Shown piece by piece: positions 1-5,315 of a DNA stretch of 5,315 nt (positions are counted from its first letter, which is position 1; each line of letters opens with the position of its first letter). Under the pieces are notes generated by a model. The model worked only from the letters and a program-made list of their open reading frames with translations, was not told the origin of the DNA and ran no database searches. Location of the stretch: assembly GCA_003644175.1 (NCBI GenBank), contig QNBS01000184.1, positions 1 to 5,315 on the forward strand, in the 5' to 3' direction. The stretch is from Planctomycetota bacterium (GTDB taxonomy: Bacteria; Planctomycetota; Phycisphaerae; Sedimentisphaerales; Anaerohalosphaeraceae). A program made the position numbers and the translations under genes.

Positions 1-94
1 CTTCAGGATCGACGCCCTTCAACAATTCCGCCGCCGTTGCCGCATCCAGGCTCATTAACAGCATTGCAGCTTTCTGTTTACCGCTCAGCGCCAC
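1..94 (-). CDS. fliG: Flagellar motor switch protein FliG, N-terminal fragment
   Basis: This is the first 31 codons of a gene that continues beyond the left edge. Translation from GTG at 94 gives an N-terminus beginning M-A-L-S-G-K-Q-K-A-A-M-L-L-M-S-L-D, which matches the usual FliG opening (S-G-x-x-K-A-A-x-L-L-x-x-L). FliG forms the top of the cytoplasmic rotor ring: its N-terminal domain binds the FliF tail and its C-terminal domain meets the stator. The GTG follows the fliF TAG stop directly with no gap (TAGGTG). A strong Shine-Dalgarno, GGGAGG (107-102), lies inside the last fliF codons, 7 bases before the GTG. This arrangement suggests translational coupling, which would help match amounts of two proteins that co-assemble. 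The identification rests on a short segment plus gene order; the rest of the protein is not visible. Confidence 0.88.
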   Translation of the reverse strand, partial: MALSGKQKAAMLLMSLDAATAAELLKGVDPE

Positions 95-1612
95 CTACCT
101 GCCTCCCTTTTCATCAATCCAGCTTGAAAACAATTGCTTGGCCTGCTCGGGATTGCTTCGCAGGCTGTCGGCTATTTGTCTGCGCAGCGCTAATTTTTCG
201 CGGTCGTCGCTGCCCGACGGCAGAAAACCCGCAACAGGCACGCCGCCGTCGGGCAACAGCTCGCCCTCGCCCTTGGCAGCCGCCTTCTTCTTCGAGCCGC
301 TGAACAGTTTCAACACCAGTATCGCACAAACCGCCATGATCCCCAGGGAACTCTGCCGGGCAATCGCCATAAAATCAAGCCCGCCGCCTTTTTCGGCGGC
401 AAGCAGCGATTCTGTCGGACGATTGAACTTCACATCGACTACTTTAAGCCCTTCGGCGGTCAGCTTAGGACCGGCGGCCTTCTTGATAATATCTTCCACT
501 TCGGTAATCGTCATTAGCGGTTCGGCGGGAGGGCTGGTCGTAGCTTCGGCGCCTTCTTCGGGCGCAGGAGCCGCCGGCGGAGAAAGATCGACAAACGCCG
601 CCACCGTCAGAGATTTTATCGCCCCGGCAAGCTGCACCGTCTGCTCGGTAGTCTCAGGGACCATGTAGTCGGTAAGAATAATTTCACTCGTTTTTTTCTT
701 TCCCGGCCCAGCCGCTTCCCCTGGTTCGGTCTCGGACTCGCTCGTGATCTCCTCCTTCTGCGGAATCGCTTTACCGCCGTCATAAGTCTTCTTGGAGAGA
801 GTGCTGCTGATCGTCTCAATCTCGGCGCTTACCCTCACCATAGCCCTGCCCGGACCAAGGACGGCAGTGAGCATATCCTCAATCTTGGTCGCTAAATTCT
901 GCTCCACCCTTTCGGTGTAGTCGGCGACGGTTCCCGCGCCGCCGGCCATAGCCTGGTCCGATTCACTGGTAAGAAGGCGGCCCTGGCTATCTACAACAGT
1001 CACCTTTTCGGATTTGAGTCCCTCGATACCGCCGGCAACCAGATGTGTTATAGCCGCTATGGTCAAGGCGCTCAATCTATGGCCCGGCCTTAACTGAAGA
1101 ACTACAGAAGCGCTTGTTTGCGCCGAGCCAGACGTGAATAGTGTATTCTCCGGACTCACTATGTGAATCCGGGCATGCACAACTCCGTCTATCATTTGTA
1201 TACTCTTGGCAAGCTCCTCCTGAAGGGCGCGTTTGAGATTGACATTTTGAACAAACGGACTTATTCCGATTTTCTCATCGTCAAATATCCCATACCCCTT
1301 CTGACCGCCCTGGGGCAATCCCTCTTTCGCCATGTCTAAACGAAGTTGAGTTACATTTTCTTTCGGCACATAGATAGTGCCGCCGCCGCCGCTTAATTTG
1401 TAATCAATGCCCTTTTCGCTGATTTTCTCGGTAACCTTCGCTGCTTCCGCCGGGTCAAGCCTCGAATACAGCACCCTCATATCCGGCCTGCGAGCCCAGT
1501 TGGTGAGCAACGCGCCGACAATAACAACCGCCAGAGCTATCGCAATCAGCAAAGCCCGTTGAACCAGGCTTACGTTTCGCCAAATTGCCTCTATGTTCTG
1601 GATGAAAGCCAT
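95..1612 (-). CDS. fliF: Flagellar MS-ring protein FliF
   Basis: The 505-residue product is the FliF membrane ring protein, the base on which the flagellar rotor, rod and export apparatus assemble. A first transmembrane helix lies at about residues 20-39, after a short cytoplasmic N-terminus. The YscJ/FliF ring-building region follows (about 42-215), with typical segments such as the YGIFD at 107-111 and NLKRALQEELAKSI at 125-138. The FliF C-terminal periplasmic domain runs from about 230 to 400. It is interrupted by a charged stretch (283-308) and a Pro/Ala/Glu-rich loop (344-365), both probably disordered. A second transmembrane helix at about 421-437 leads to a cytoplasmic tail. The end of the tail (471-501, RRQIADSLRSNPEQAKQLFSSW region) is the conserved FliG-binding helix. 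Length is slightly under the usual 520-560. The ATG at 1612 has GAGG (1621-1618) five bases upstream. The gene is 20 bases after fliE and abuts fliG. Confidence 0.97.
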   Translation of the reverse strand: MAFIQNIEAIWRNVSLVQRALLIAIALAVVIVGALLTNWARRPDMRVLYSRLDPAEAAKVTEKISEKGIDYKLSGGGGTIYVPKENVTQLRLDMAKEGLPQGGQKGYGIFDDEKIGISPFVQNVNLKRALQEELAKSIQMIDGVVHARIHIVSPENTLFTSGSAQTSASVVLQLRPGHRLSALTIAAITHLVAGGIEGLKSEKVTVVDSQGRLLTSESDQAMAGGAGTVADYTERVEQNLATKIEDMLTAVLGPGRAMVRVSAEIETISSTLSKKTYDGGKAIPQKEEITSESETEPGEAAGPGKKKTSEIILTDYMVPETTEQTVQLAGAIKSLTVAAFVDLSPPAAPAPEEGAEATTSPPAEPLMTITEVEDIIKKAAGPKLTAEGLKVVDVKFNRPTESLLAAEKGGGLDFMAIARQSSLGIMAVCAILVLKLFSGSKKKAAAKGEGELLPDGGVPVAGFLPSGSDDREKLALRRQIADSLRSNPEQAKQLFSSWIDEKGGR

Positions 1613-1632
1613 TTAATCCTCGCGCCGGTCCA

Positions 1633-1953
1633 TTACAACGGCATATTCATAGTTTGTTTGTAGCCTTCGATTAACTTGTTTCTGACGCCAACGAGAAGCT
1701 TAAAGCTCATATCAGCCTTGGCCACTGCCGACACCACCGAAGTAATGTCCTCGTTCTTGCCCGACAACAAGTCCTTTATGGAGATATCCGACGATTGTTG
1801 CAGGTCGTCGACTTTGGATATGTATTCCCGGGCGGCCTTGACAGTATCGGCAAAGCCTGACTTTGACCCTGCCGTTTTGCCTTTGGTCATTCCGACACCC
1901 GCAGAGCCGGCCTGCGGGACCCCCTGACCTATATTGGTGTTGAAGTTAATCAT
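1633..1953 (-). CDS. fliE: Flagellar hook-basal body complex protein FliE
   Basis: The 106-residue product has FliE's normal size and layout. FliE joins the MS ring to the proximal rod and is among the first proteins exported by the flagellar type III apparatus. The N-terminal 35 residues are Gly/Ser/Lys-rich and variable. The conserved part starts near F34 (GFADTVKAA), continues through a helix (about 35-55) and ends in the diagnostic C-terminal segment of about residues 78-106 (AKADMSFKLLVGVRNKLIEG, then YKQTMNMPL), close to the family pattern VRNKLxExYxxIMxM. No cleavable signal peptide is seen, as expected for an axial protein. The ATG at 1953 is preceded by AGGA (1965-1962) eight bases upstream. 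It lies 11 bases after flgC and 20 before fliF, between the rod and ring genes, which is the common order in bacteria. Confidence 0.96.
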   Translation of the reverse strand: MINFNTNIGQGVPQAGSAGVGMTKGKTAGSKSGFADTVKAAREYISKVDDLQQSSDISIKDLLSGKNEDITSVVSAVAKADMSFKLLVGVRNKLIEGYKQTMNMPL

Positions 1954-1964
1954 GTCATTTGTCC

Positions 1965-2369
1965 TTACCTGAGTAATTCAAGCGTAGTTTCCACCATTTG
2001 TTGGTAACGCTTCAGAACCGCCGCATTAGCCTGATATGCTCGCGCCGCCACATTCAGATTCATCATCTCCACCGGCATTTTGACGTTGGGCATAGACACA
2101 TACCCCTGCTCGTCCGCATCGGGATGACCGGGGTTCAGCAGCCTCTGGAAATCGCTCATGTCCTCGGCCACCTCATCAAGAATGACCCCTCCCAGCCCGT
2201 CTCCGTCCGTCTTGAATACCGCCTCAAGCCTGCGATAAGGCTCACCGTTGCCGTTGTCGGTGGACCGGGCATTTGCAACATTGGAGGAAATCACTTCCAT
2301 CCTCTTGCTCCCGGCTCGCAGGCCTGAAACCGCAATATCTATTGGGCTAAAACCGGTATTCACTTCCAT
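1965..2369 (-). CDS. flgC: Flagellar basal-body rod protein FlgC
   Basis: The 134-residue product is the proximal rod protein FlgC. The N-terminal rod motif is clear (IDIAVSGLRAGSKRMEVISS at 10-29, then NVANARST). The mid-protein signature NPGHPDADEQGYVSMPNV (79-96) is highly specific to FlgC. The C-terminal helix EMMNLNVAARAYQANAAVLK (101-120) and the following RYQQMVETTLELL are the conserved coiled region that packs with other axial proteins. The length is typical for the family. The protein is exported by the flagellar type III system without a cleaved signal. The ATG at 2369 has a strong GGAGG (2384-2380) overlapping the flgB stop codon, with a 10-base gap; a nearby GTG closer to that site is out of frame. 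It is 14 bases after flgB, consistent with equal expression of these rod partners. Confidence 0.97.
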   Translation of the reverse strand: MEVNTGFSPIDIAVSGLRAGSKRMEVISSNVANARSTDNGNGEPYRRLEAVFKTDGDGLGGVILDEVAEDMSDFQRLLNPGHPDADEQGYVSMPNVKMPVEMMNLNVAARAYQANAAVLKRYQQMVETTLELLR

Positions 2370-2383
2370 TGTGCACTTGCCTC

Positions 2384-2743
2384 CTACTTCACATTAATCG
2401 CCAGGTCAATCTGTTGGTACTTTTTCTGCAACACGCGAATCAACGCCTTATGGCGAAGAGTGTTCTTCACCATCTCACCGACCTCGACCTCGAGACTGAC
2501 ATCATTGCCGTTTGATTTTACAGGCGTATTTTTCGTCTGGTATGTCCCGCACTCGATTTCGCCTAAGTCAACACCGCCGGATGAGTTCAGGGCTTTGGCT
2601 AACAGTTCCTCGAATCGAACATCCAGCCTCCGGTATCCCGCGGTCTCGAGATTGGCCACATTGTTGGCGATTACCCTTTGGCGAAGGCTTTCAGCGCTTA
2701 TGCCAGCCTCGATAATGTCGACTATACTGGTCGTTTTAGACAT
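2384..2743 (-). CDS. flgB: Flagellar basal-body rod protein FlgB
   Basis: The product from ATG 2743 is 119 residues, slightly short of the usual 130-140. It opens MSKTTSIVDIIEAGISAESL and has the rod-family motif QRVIANNVANLETAGYRR at about 22-39. Further on it has the FlgB pattern of a conserved NDVSLEVEVGEMVKNTLRHK (80-99) followed by the C-terminal helix ALIRVLQKKYQ (100-110). FlgB is the first rod subunit on the MS ring/FliE. The same frame stays open upstream to another ATG at 2875, adding 44 residues, but that extension is not FlgB-like and crosses the sigma-54 promoter at 2810-2793. The start at 2743 has AGGAAGG (2756-2750) six bases upstream and a predicted leader of about 40 bases. 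It is the first gene of the flgB-flgC-fliE-fliF-fliG operon. Confidence 0.95.
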   Translation of the reverse strand: MSKTTSIVDIIEAGISAESLRQRVIANNVANLETAGYRRLDVRFEELLAKALNSSGGVDLGEIECGTYQTKNTPVKSNGNDVSLEVEVGEMVKNTLRHKALIRVLQKKYQQIDLAINVK

Positions 2744-2749
2744 ATCATA

Positions 2750-2756
2750 CCTTCCT
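2750..2756 (-). promoter_or_regulatory. flgB ribosome binding site
   Basis: AGGAAGG on the minus strand ends six bases before the ATG at 2743. It supports the short flgB start over the upstream ATG at 2875. A second ATG two bases before the chosen one is out of frame. Confidence 0.8.
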
Positions 2757-2781
2757 GTTCCGGCACACAATACCCGTCCTG

Positions 2782-2798
2782 TGGCAAAAAAGCTGCAA
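2782..2798 (+). promoter_or_regulatory. Weaker sigma-54-like element on the opposite strand
   Basis: The plus strand reads TGGCAAAAAAGCTGCAA. It keeps GG (2783-2784), 10 bases, then GC (2795-2796), but lacks the C at the sixth position of the -24 box and has CTGC in place of TTGC. It shares the self-complementary TGCA (2794-2797) with the flgB promoter, so the two cannot be occupied together. A start near 2808 would give a leader of about 375 bases before fliK. It may be a weak promoter, a sigma-54 holding site, or chance. Confidence 0.3.
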
Positions 2799-2810
2799 TG
2801 ACCGTGCCAA
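2793..2810 (-). promoter_or_regulatory. Sigma-54 (RpoN) promoter of the flgB operon
   Basis: The minus strand reads TTGGCACGGTCATTGCAG, matching the sigma-54 consensus TGGCACG-N4-TTGCA at every conserved base. The -24 GG (2808-2807) and -12 GC (2796-2795) have the required 10-base separation. The predicted transcription start is near 2783, giving a leader of about 40 bases before the flgB ATG. Sigma-54 promoters need an AAA+ enhancer-binding protein, and early basal-body operons are classic targets of such control in several bacterial groups. The match is read directly; activity is inferred. Confidence 0.93.
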
Positions 2811-2985
2811 AGAGCCCAATTTGCCATTTTCACCTCGCCGAACCCCAATTCTGCGCCAAAAATCGCGAAAATCATAGATTGCTCTTTGTGTCGCCACTCG
2901 CGGCGATGTCAGAATCCTATACATCCACACACCATCTCTACACCATCCATCCCCCCACAGAGGCTTTCCAGTTACCCCCGACGAA

Positions 2986-3018
2986 ACCGGAAATTTCCTC
3001 CTGTCTACCGGAAGATTT
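2986..3018. repeat. Direct repeat ACCGGAA, 21-bp spaced; candidate activator site
   Basis: ACCGGAAATTT (2986-2996) recurs as ACCGGAAGATTT (3007-3018). The copies start 21 bases apart, close to two helical turns, so they would face the same side of the DNA. The first copy includes the palindrome GGAAATTTCC. The pair is about 140-170 bases upstream of the predicted fliK start site and about 200-235 upstream of that of flgB, the distance range typical for sigma-54 enhancer-binding proteins. One activator dimer pair could serve both promoters. The repeat is seen directly; the role is inference. Confidence 0.4.
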
Positions 3019-3129
3019 GTCTCCAATACCAGCAAATGCACCGTATCCCCCCAAACCAACTTTCTTTTATATTTCGCAAGTCCCGTGTACATAAGCAGTT
3101 ATCGTCCATCCAACGGCCGCCGCAGGATA

Positions 3130-3147
3130 CTGGCACAACAGTTGCTC
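3130..3147 (+). promoter_or_regulatory. Sigma-54 (RpoN) promoter of fliK
   Basis: The plus strand reads CTGGCACAACAGTTGCTC, matching TGGCAC-N5-TTGCW. The -24 GG (3132-3133) and -12 GC (3144-3145) are exactly 10 bases apart. The predicted transcription start is near 3157, which leaves a 27-base leader before the ATG at 3184. It lies inside the longer open frame that begins at 3085, arguing that the extra N-terminal residues of that frame are not translated. It is divergent from the flgB promoter and about 340 bases away. Confidence 0.88.
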
Positions 3148-3183
3148 AATTGGCGGTTTATGGGAACCAGTCTATTGGAAAAT

Positions 3184-4878
3184 ATGTTGTTAACTGACGC
3201 CGCCGTAACTATACGCAGGAGTCAGTCTCCCGCATCGCCGGCCGCCAATGCCCCCACAACCAACACCACCACGGCAGCAACGCCCGATAATCCACAGCCT
3301 CCTGTCAAGGGCGAACCCAATAACCCGCCATCGGAGGATTTCAGCCGCACTCTCGGCAAGAAAATGCGGCCCAACACGCCCCAGGAAACCCCGAACGCCA
3401 GGAAGAGCGAAGAAACCGAATCTGGTTCCGAAGCCATCCAGGCGGCGATTAGTATTCCTGTGGTGCTTGATAAGGCTGCTATTGCAGGAACAGATCCCAA
3501 ACTTCTGCAACAAATCCCGAGCCAGGCTCCCAATGAATCCGCCCTTCCGGCCGCCACTTCGGCAGCGATCAAAGCCACCCCTGTCATCGGCCCAACTGCC
3601 GAATCGCTTGCAAGCAAGCCCATTCCCGATCAAGCAGTACCTGCTGTTGAGCCAACCACTGACGCAGACGGTAGTACCTCCGAACTGATTGCAACTGCCA
3701 CGTCCCACACGCAGTCTCCGCCCGGCGCCGACCCTGGACCCATGCAGGCATCCGATGGGACATTTGAGCAAACAGAGTTGTTGCCCGATACCGATACCGG
3801 CGATCAGGGGGAACCTGTCGCAGGCAAAAAAACCGTCATAACAGGCGAGCCGGCGCCTTCGCCACACACCAAGGTAGAGGCGCCGGCTAAGGCGGTCATC
3901 ACTTCACTGCATTCGGCCCAGGCAAATCAACCCGCCGAGAGCAGTACAACGCCCGCTGAGCAGTTGCTCGCCCCAAAGGCCCCTTCCACTCCCGGAAATA
4001 CGACAGCGCAACTGCCAAACAGCCCATCTGCCGACCTGGGCGATCAAGCGTCTCGGTCCCCGCAGTATGCACCGATTAGCTCCGAAAAACCCTCACAGGC
4101 TGCCGACTACGAAGCTGCTATCGACCGCAAGCCCCTTCCGGACAAAACCCAACTTCCTGCCGTACAGTTAAAGAATACATCCGGCGTCGGGACGGCCCCT
4201 GTCAAATCCGTCGCACAAAAAGCGGCCCCAACCGGCACTGGGGCATTTTCGTCTCAGGCAGATAATCCCGGCAGTCTGCTGTCGAGTGGCGACGGACCTG
4301 CGAACACAGAGACCGGCGAGCAGGCGCTGGTCGGCAATACCGCCCCTGGCGATATCGCGGAACAATCGCCGGCCTCCCCCGAATCCACAAGGCCCGCAGC
4401 TAATGCCGATTCGCATCCTTCTGTCGCCGAGCAGATACAGGACTCCGTCCGCACCTCCCTCAGTGCGGGTTCGCGACAGATCGTTATTCAGCTCAATCCG
4501 CCTGAACTTGGCAAGGTCAGCATAACATTTCGCGAAGATGCCCATGGTGTCACCGGGCTCTTGCAGGTTGATCAGCCGCAGACCAGACGCCAACTGCAGC
4601 AGGCATTGCCTGAGATTATCCAAAACCTTCAGGATAGCGGCGTTGGGATAAAGAGGATCGAGGTTCAATTAGCAGACCAGCAACAGCAGTATAATCCGAA
4701 GGATCAGTCGGCAGCCGCCGGGCAGGATGCCTGGTCCGGACGGCACAGTTCGTCGAATTTCCAGTCTCACAGAGACAATACTCCTTACAATGAGTGGCTG
4801 GCGAATATTGACCCCGTCACGGAATTTACCGAAGCCCACCTGCAATTTGCCGACAACTCCATAAATATGCTCGCGTAA
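3184..4878 (+). CDS. fliK: Flagellar hook-length control protein FliK
   Basis: From ATG 3184 the product is about 564 residues. FliK is exported during hook growth, measures hook length and switches the export gate from rod/hook to filament substrates. Residues 1 to about 415 are a low-complexity, Pro/Thr/Ala/Ser/Gln-rich stretch without recognisable domains, as expected of the ruler-like part. Residues about 420-500 form the conserved C-terminal hook-length domain: the core QIVIQLNPPELGKVSITF contains the hallmark L-x-P-x-x-L-G-x-V (L437, P439-P440, L442-G443), followed by TRRQLQQALPEIIQNLQDSG and the closing strand IKRIEVQL. The tail to 564 is Gln/Asn/Ser-rich. The frame is open back to ATG 3085, with another ATG at 3160, but the sigma-54 start at about 3157 excludes 3085 and leaves almost no leader for 3160. 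ATG 3184 has a modest GGAA (3177-3180) just upstream. Sequence conservation outside the C-terminal domain is low, so the symbol rests on that domain and the flagellar context. Confidence 0.88.
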   Translation: MLLTDAAVTIRRSQSPASPAANAPTTNTTTAATPDNPQPPVKGEPNNPPSEDFSRTLGKKMRPNTPQETPNARKSEETESGSEAIQAAISIPVVLDKAAIAGTDPKLLQQIPSQAPNESALPAATSAAIKATPVIGPTAESLASKPIPDQAVPAVEPTTDADGSTSELIATATSHTQSPPGADPGPMQASDGTFEQTELLPDTDTGDQGEPVAGKKTVITGEPAPSPHTKVEAPAKAVITSLHSAQANQPAESSTTPAEQLLAPKAPSTPGNTTAQLPNSPSADLGDQASRSPQYAPISSEKPSQAADYEAAIDRKPLPDKTQLPAVQLKNTSGVGTAPVKSVAQKAAPTGTGAFSSQADNPGSLLSSGDGPANTETGEQALVGNTAPGDIAEQSPASPESTRPAANADSHPSVAEQIQDSVRTSLSAGSRQIVIQLNPPELGKVSITFREDAHGVTGLLQVDQPQTRRQLQQALPEIIQNLQDSGVGIKRIEVQLADQQQQYNPKDQSAAAGQDAWSGRHSSSNFQSHRDNTPYNEWLANIDPVTEFTEAHLQFADNSINMLA

Positions 4879-4947
4879 AGAGTTTCTTAAGAAATAAATG
4901 ATCTTATTGGTTTCAGGCCATCCTTAACTCGAACAATTGGCGTAGAG
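4879..4947 (+). other. fliK-TPR gene spacer without terminator
   Basis: These 69 bases are AT-richer than the flanking genes. They contain a 12-bp perfect palindrome, TTTCTTAAGAAA (4883-4894), with no loop and no GC stem, so it is not a convincing intrinsic terminator. No sigma-54 or other promoter is evident before the next gene, so transcription from the fliK promoter may continue into it. Confidence 0.5.
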
Positions 4948-5315
4948 ATGGTGGATATTACCGCAACTATAGAAAAAGCCGCCCAACATCATCAGGCCGG
5001 GCGCCTTGAGCAGGCCGAAGTTCTCTATAAAATGGTCACACAAAGACACCCGGACCATTCTTCCGCATTGCATTGCCTCGGAATAATAGCCTGCCAGCGG
5101 GGCCGATACAATTTGGCTGCTGAATTTGTCGCCAAAGCGATAACAGCAAATCGGCGGATACCCCAATTCCATAACACTCTCGGGGTCGCTCTTGCGGCCG
5201 TAGGAAAAACGGAAAAGGCAATCGGCGCTTATCGGCGGGCTATCTCGCTAAAGCCCGATTATGCCGAGGCCTACGCCAACATGGCCGACACTCTCCAATC
5301 GCAAGGTCATTATTC
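4948..5315 (+). CDS. TPR-repeat protein, N-terminal fragment
   Basis: The visible 122 residues are built of tetratricopeptide repeats: units at about 4-37, 38-71 and 72-105, and a fourth starting at 106. Consensus positions are clear, for example AGRLEQAEVLYKMVTQRHPD (17-36), LGVALAAVGKTEKAIGAYRR (78-97) and LKPDYAEAYANMADTLQSQG (101-120). TPRs are protein-binding scaffolds. There is no signal peptide, so the protein is probably cytoplasmic. This repeat style, starting at the very N-terminus, is common in proteins whose C-terminal half is a SPINDLY/OGT-like glycosyltransferase or a sulfotransferase, some of which modify flagellins. That part, if present, lies beyond the right edge. The ATG at 4948 is the only ATG after the in-frame stop at 4888; its ribosome site is weak (AGAG immediately before). 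It follows fliK by 69 bases on the same strand, so a flagellar role is plausible but unproven. Confidence 0.85.
   Translation, partial: MVDITATIEKAAQHHQAGRLEQAEVLYKMVTQRHPDHSSALHCLGIIACQRGRYNLAAEFVAKAITANRRIPQFHNTLGVALAAVGKTEKAIGAYRRAISLKPDYAEAYANMADTLQSQGHY

Larger units (their letters stand above)
2744..3183. promoter_or_regulatory. Divergent flagellar control region between flgB and fliK
   Basis: No gene is supported in these 440 bases. Open frames that cross it run through both sigma-54 promoters, have no recognisable protein features and show atypical composition. The region holds the flgB promoter on the left, the fliK promoter on the right, a pair of ACCGGAA repeats in the middle, and an AT-rich patch (about 3060-3077, with TTTTATATTT) between the repeats and the fliK promoter that could help DNA bending. 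Also visible are a short inverted repeat, TCGCC (2891-2895) with GGCGA (2902-2906), a 10-bp palindrome GGAAATTTCC (2989-2998), and two copies of ATCCCCCCA (2949-2957 and 3045-3053). The function of these smaller elements is unknown. Confidence 0.8.

Noticed and set aside
138..668. 176-codon plus-strand open frame opposite fliF
   Set aside because: It is a shadow of fliF; the Ser/Pro/Ala-rich translation is what the antisense of a GC-rich gene gives.
1613..1633. ATG overlapping the fliE stop (TAATG) as an alternative start for fliF
   Set aside because: That frame reaches a TAA after six codons; the fliF frame starts at 1612 with its own GAGG.
2438..2450. AATCAACGCCTTA, a match to the IHF consensus
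   Set aside because: It lies inside flgB coding sequence, downstream of the promoter, where a sigma-54-assisting bend would not be expected; a chance match is likely.
2891..2906. TCGCC/GGCGA inverted repeat as an operator or terminator
   Set aside because: The stem is only five base pairs and no T run follows on either strand; there is too little to assign a function.
2745..3092. 115-codon minus-strand open frame across the flgB-fliK spacer
   Set aside because: It runs upstream of and through the flgB sigma-54 promoter, ends at the flgB ribosome site and has no recognisable domain.
2678..3094. 138-codon plus-strand open frame overlapping the flgB 5' end and the spacer
   Set aside because: It is antisense to flgB for its first part, then crosses the control region; the composition is non-protein-like and no ribosome site is evident.
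3190..3867. 225-codon minus-strand open frame opposite fliK
   Set aside because: It is an antisense shadow rich in Gly/Arg/Cys produced by the Pro/Ala-rich fliK coding sequence, and has no domain or ribosome site.
4883..4894. Palindrome TTTCTTAAGAAA after fliK as a terminator
   Set aside because: It has no loop and a pure weak AT-rich stem, with no following T run, so it would not act as an intrinsic terminator.

Overview
The window is a bacterial flagellar locus. It holds five genes on the minus strand in the order flgB-flgC-fliE-fliF-fliG (reading right to left), and a divergent plus-strand gene for a FliK-type hook-length control protein followed by the start of a TPR-repeat protein. The minus-strand cluster encodes the earliest structural parts of the basal body: proximal rod proteins FlgB and FlgC, the rod/MS-ring adaptor FliE, the MS-ring protein FliF, and the first 31 codons of the rotor/switch protein FliG, which runs off the left edge. 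Gaps between the genes are 14, 11, 20 and 0 bases, and each gene has its own Shine-Dalgarno sequence, so they look like one operon.

The roughly 440-base region between flgB and fliK is the control centre. A near-perfect sigma-54 (RpoN) promoter (TGGCACG-N4-TTGCA) points left toward flgB, and a second very good one (TGGCACA-N4-TTGCT) points right toward fliK. Both show the diagnostic GG-N10-GC spacing. They also decide the start codons: the longer open frames of flgB and fliK begin upstream of their own promoters, so the real starts are downstream (2743 for flgB, 3184 for fliK). Between the promoters lies a 21-bp-spaced direct repeat, ACCGGAA(A/G), a candidate binding site for a sigma-54 enhancer-binding protein. 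A weaker, oppositely oriented sigma-54-like element overlaps the flgB promoter.

To the right, the FliK homologue is a Pro/Thr/Ala/Ser-rich protein of about 564 residues with a conserved C-terminal hook-length domain. After 69 bases with no visible terminator comes a protein with at least three TPR units, cut by the right edge. Its TPR style resembles the N-terminal half of TPR-glycosyltransferase or TPR-sulfotransferase proteins, but the window ends before any catalytic domain.

Organism: a flagellated bacterium using sigma-54 for early flagellar genes, with moderately GC-rich DNA and good Shine-Dalgarno sites on the operon genes. Such control is known in Proteobacteria and other Gram-negative phyla. 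A planctomycete-like or deltaproteobacterial-like source is possible, but nothing here fixes the phylum. No RNA genes, mobile elements or CRISPR arrays were seen. The gene content is ordinary; the well-preserved divergent sigma-54 control region is the part worth attention.
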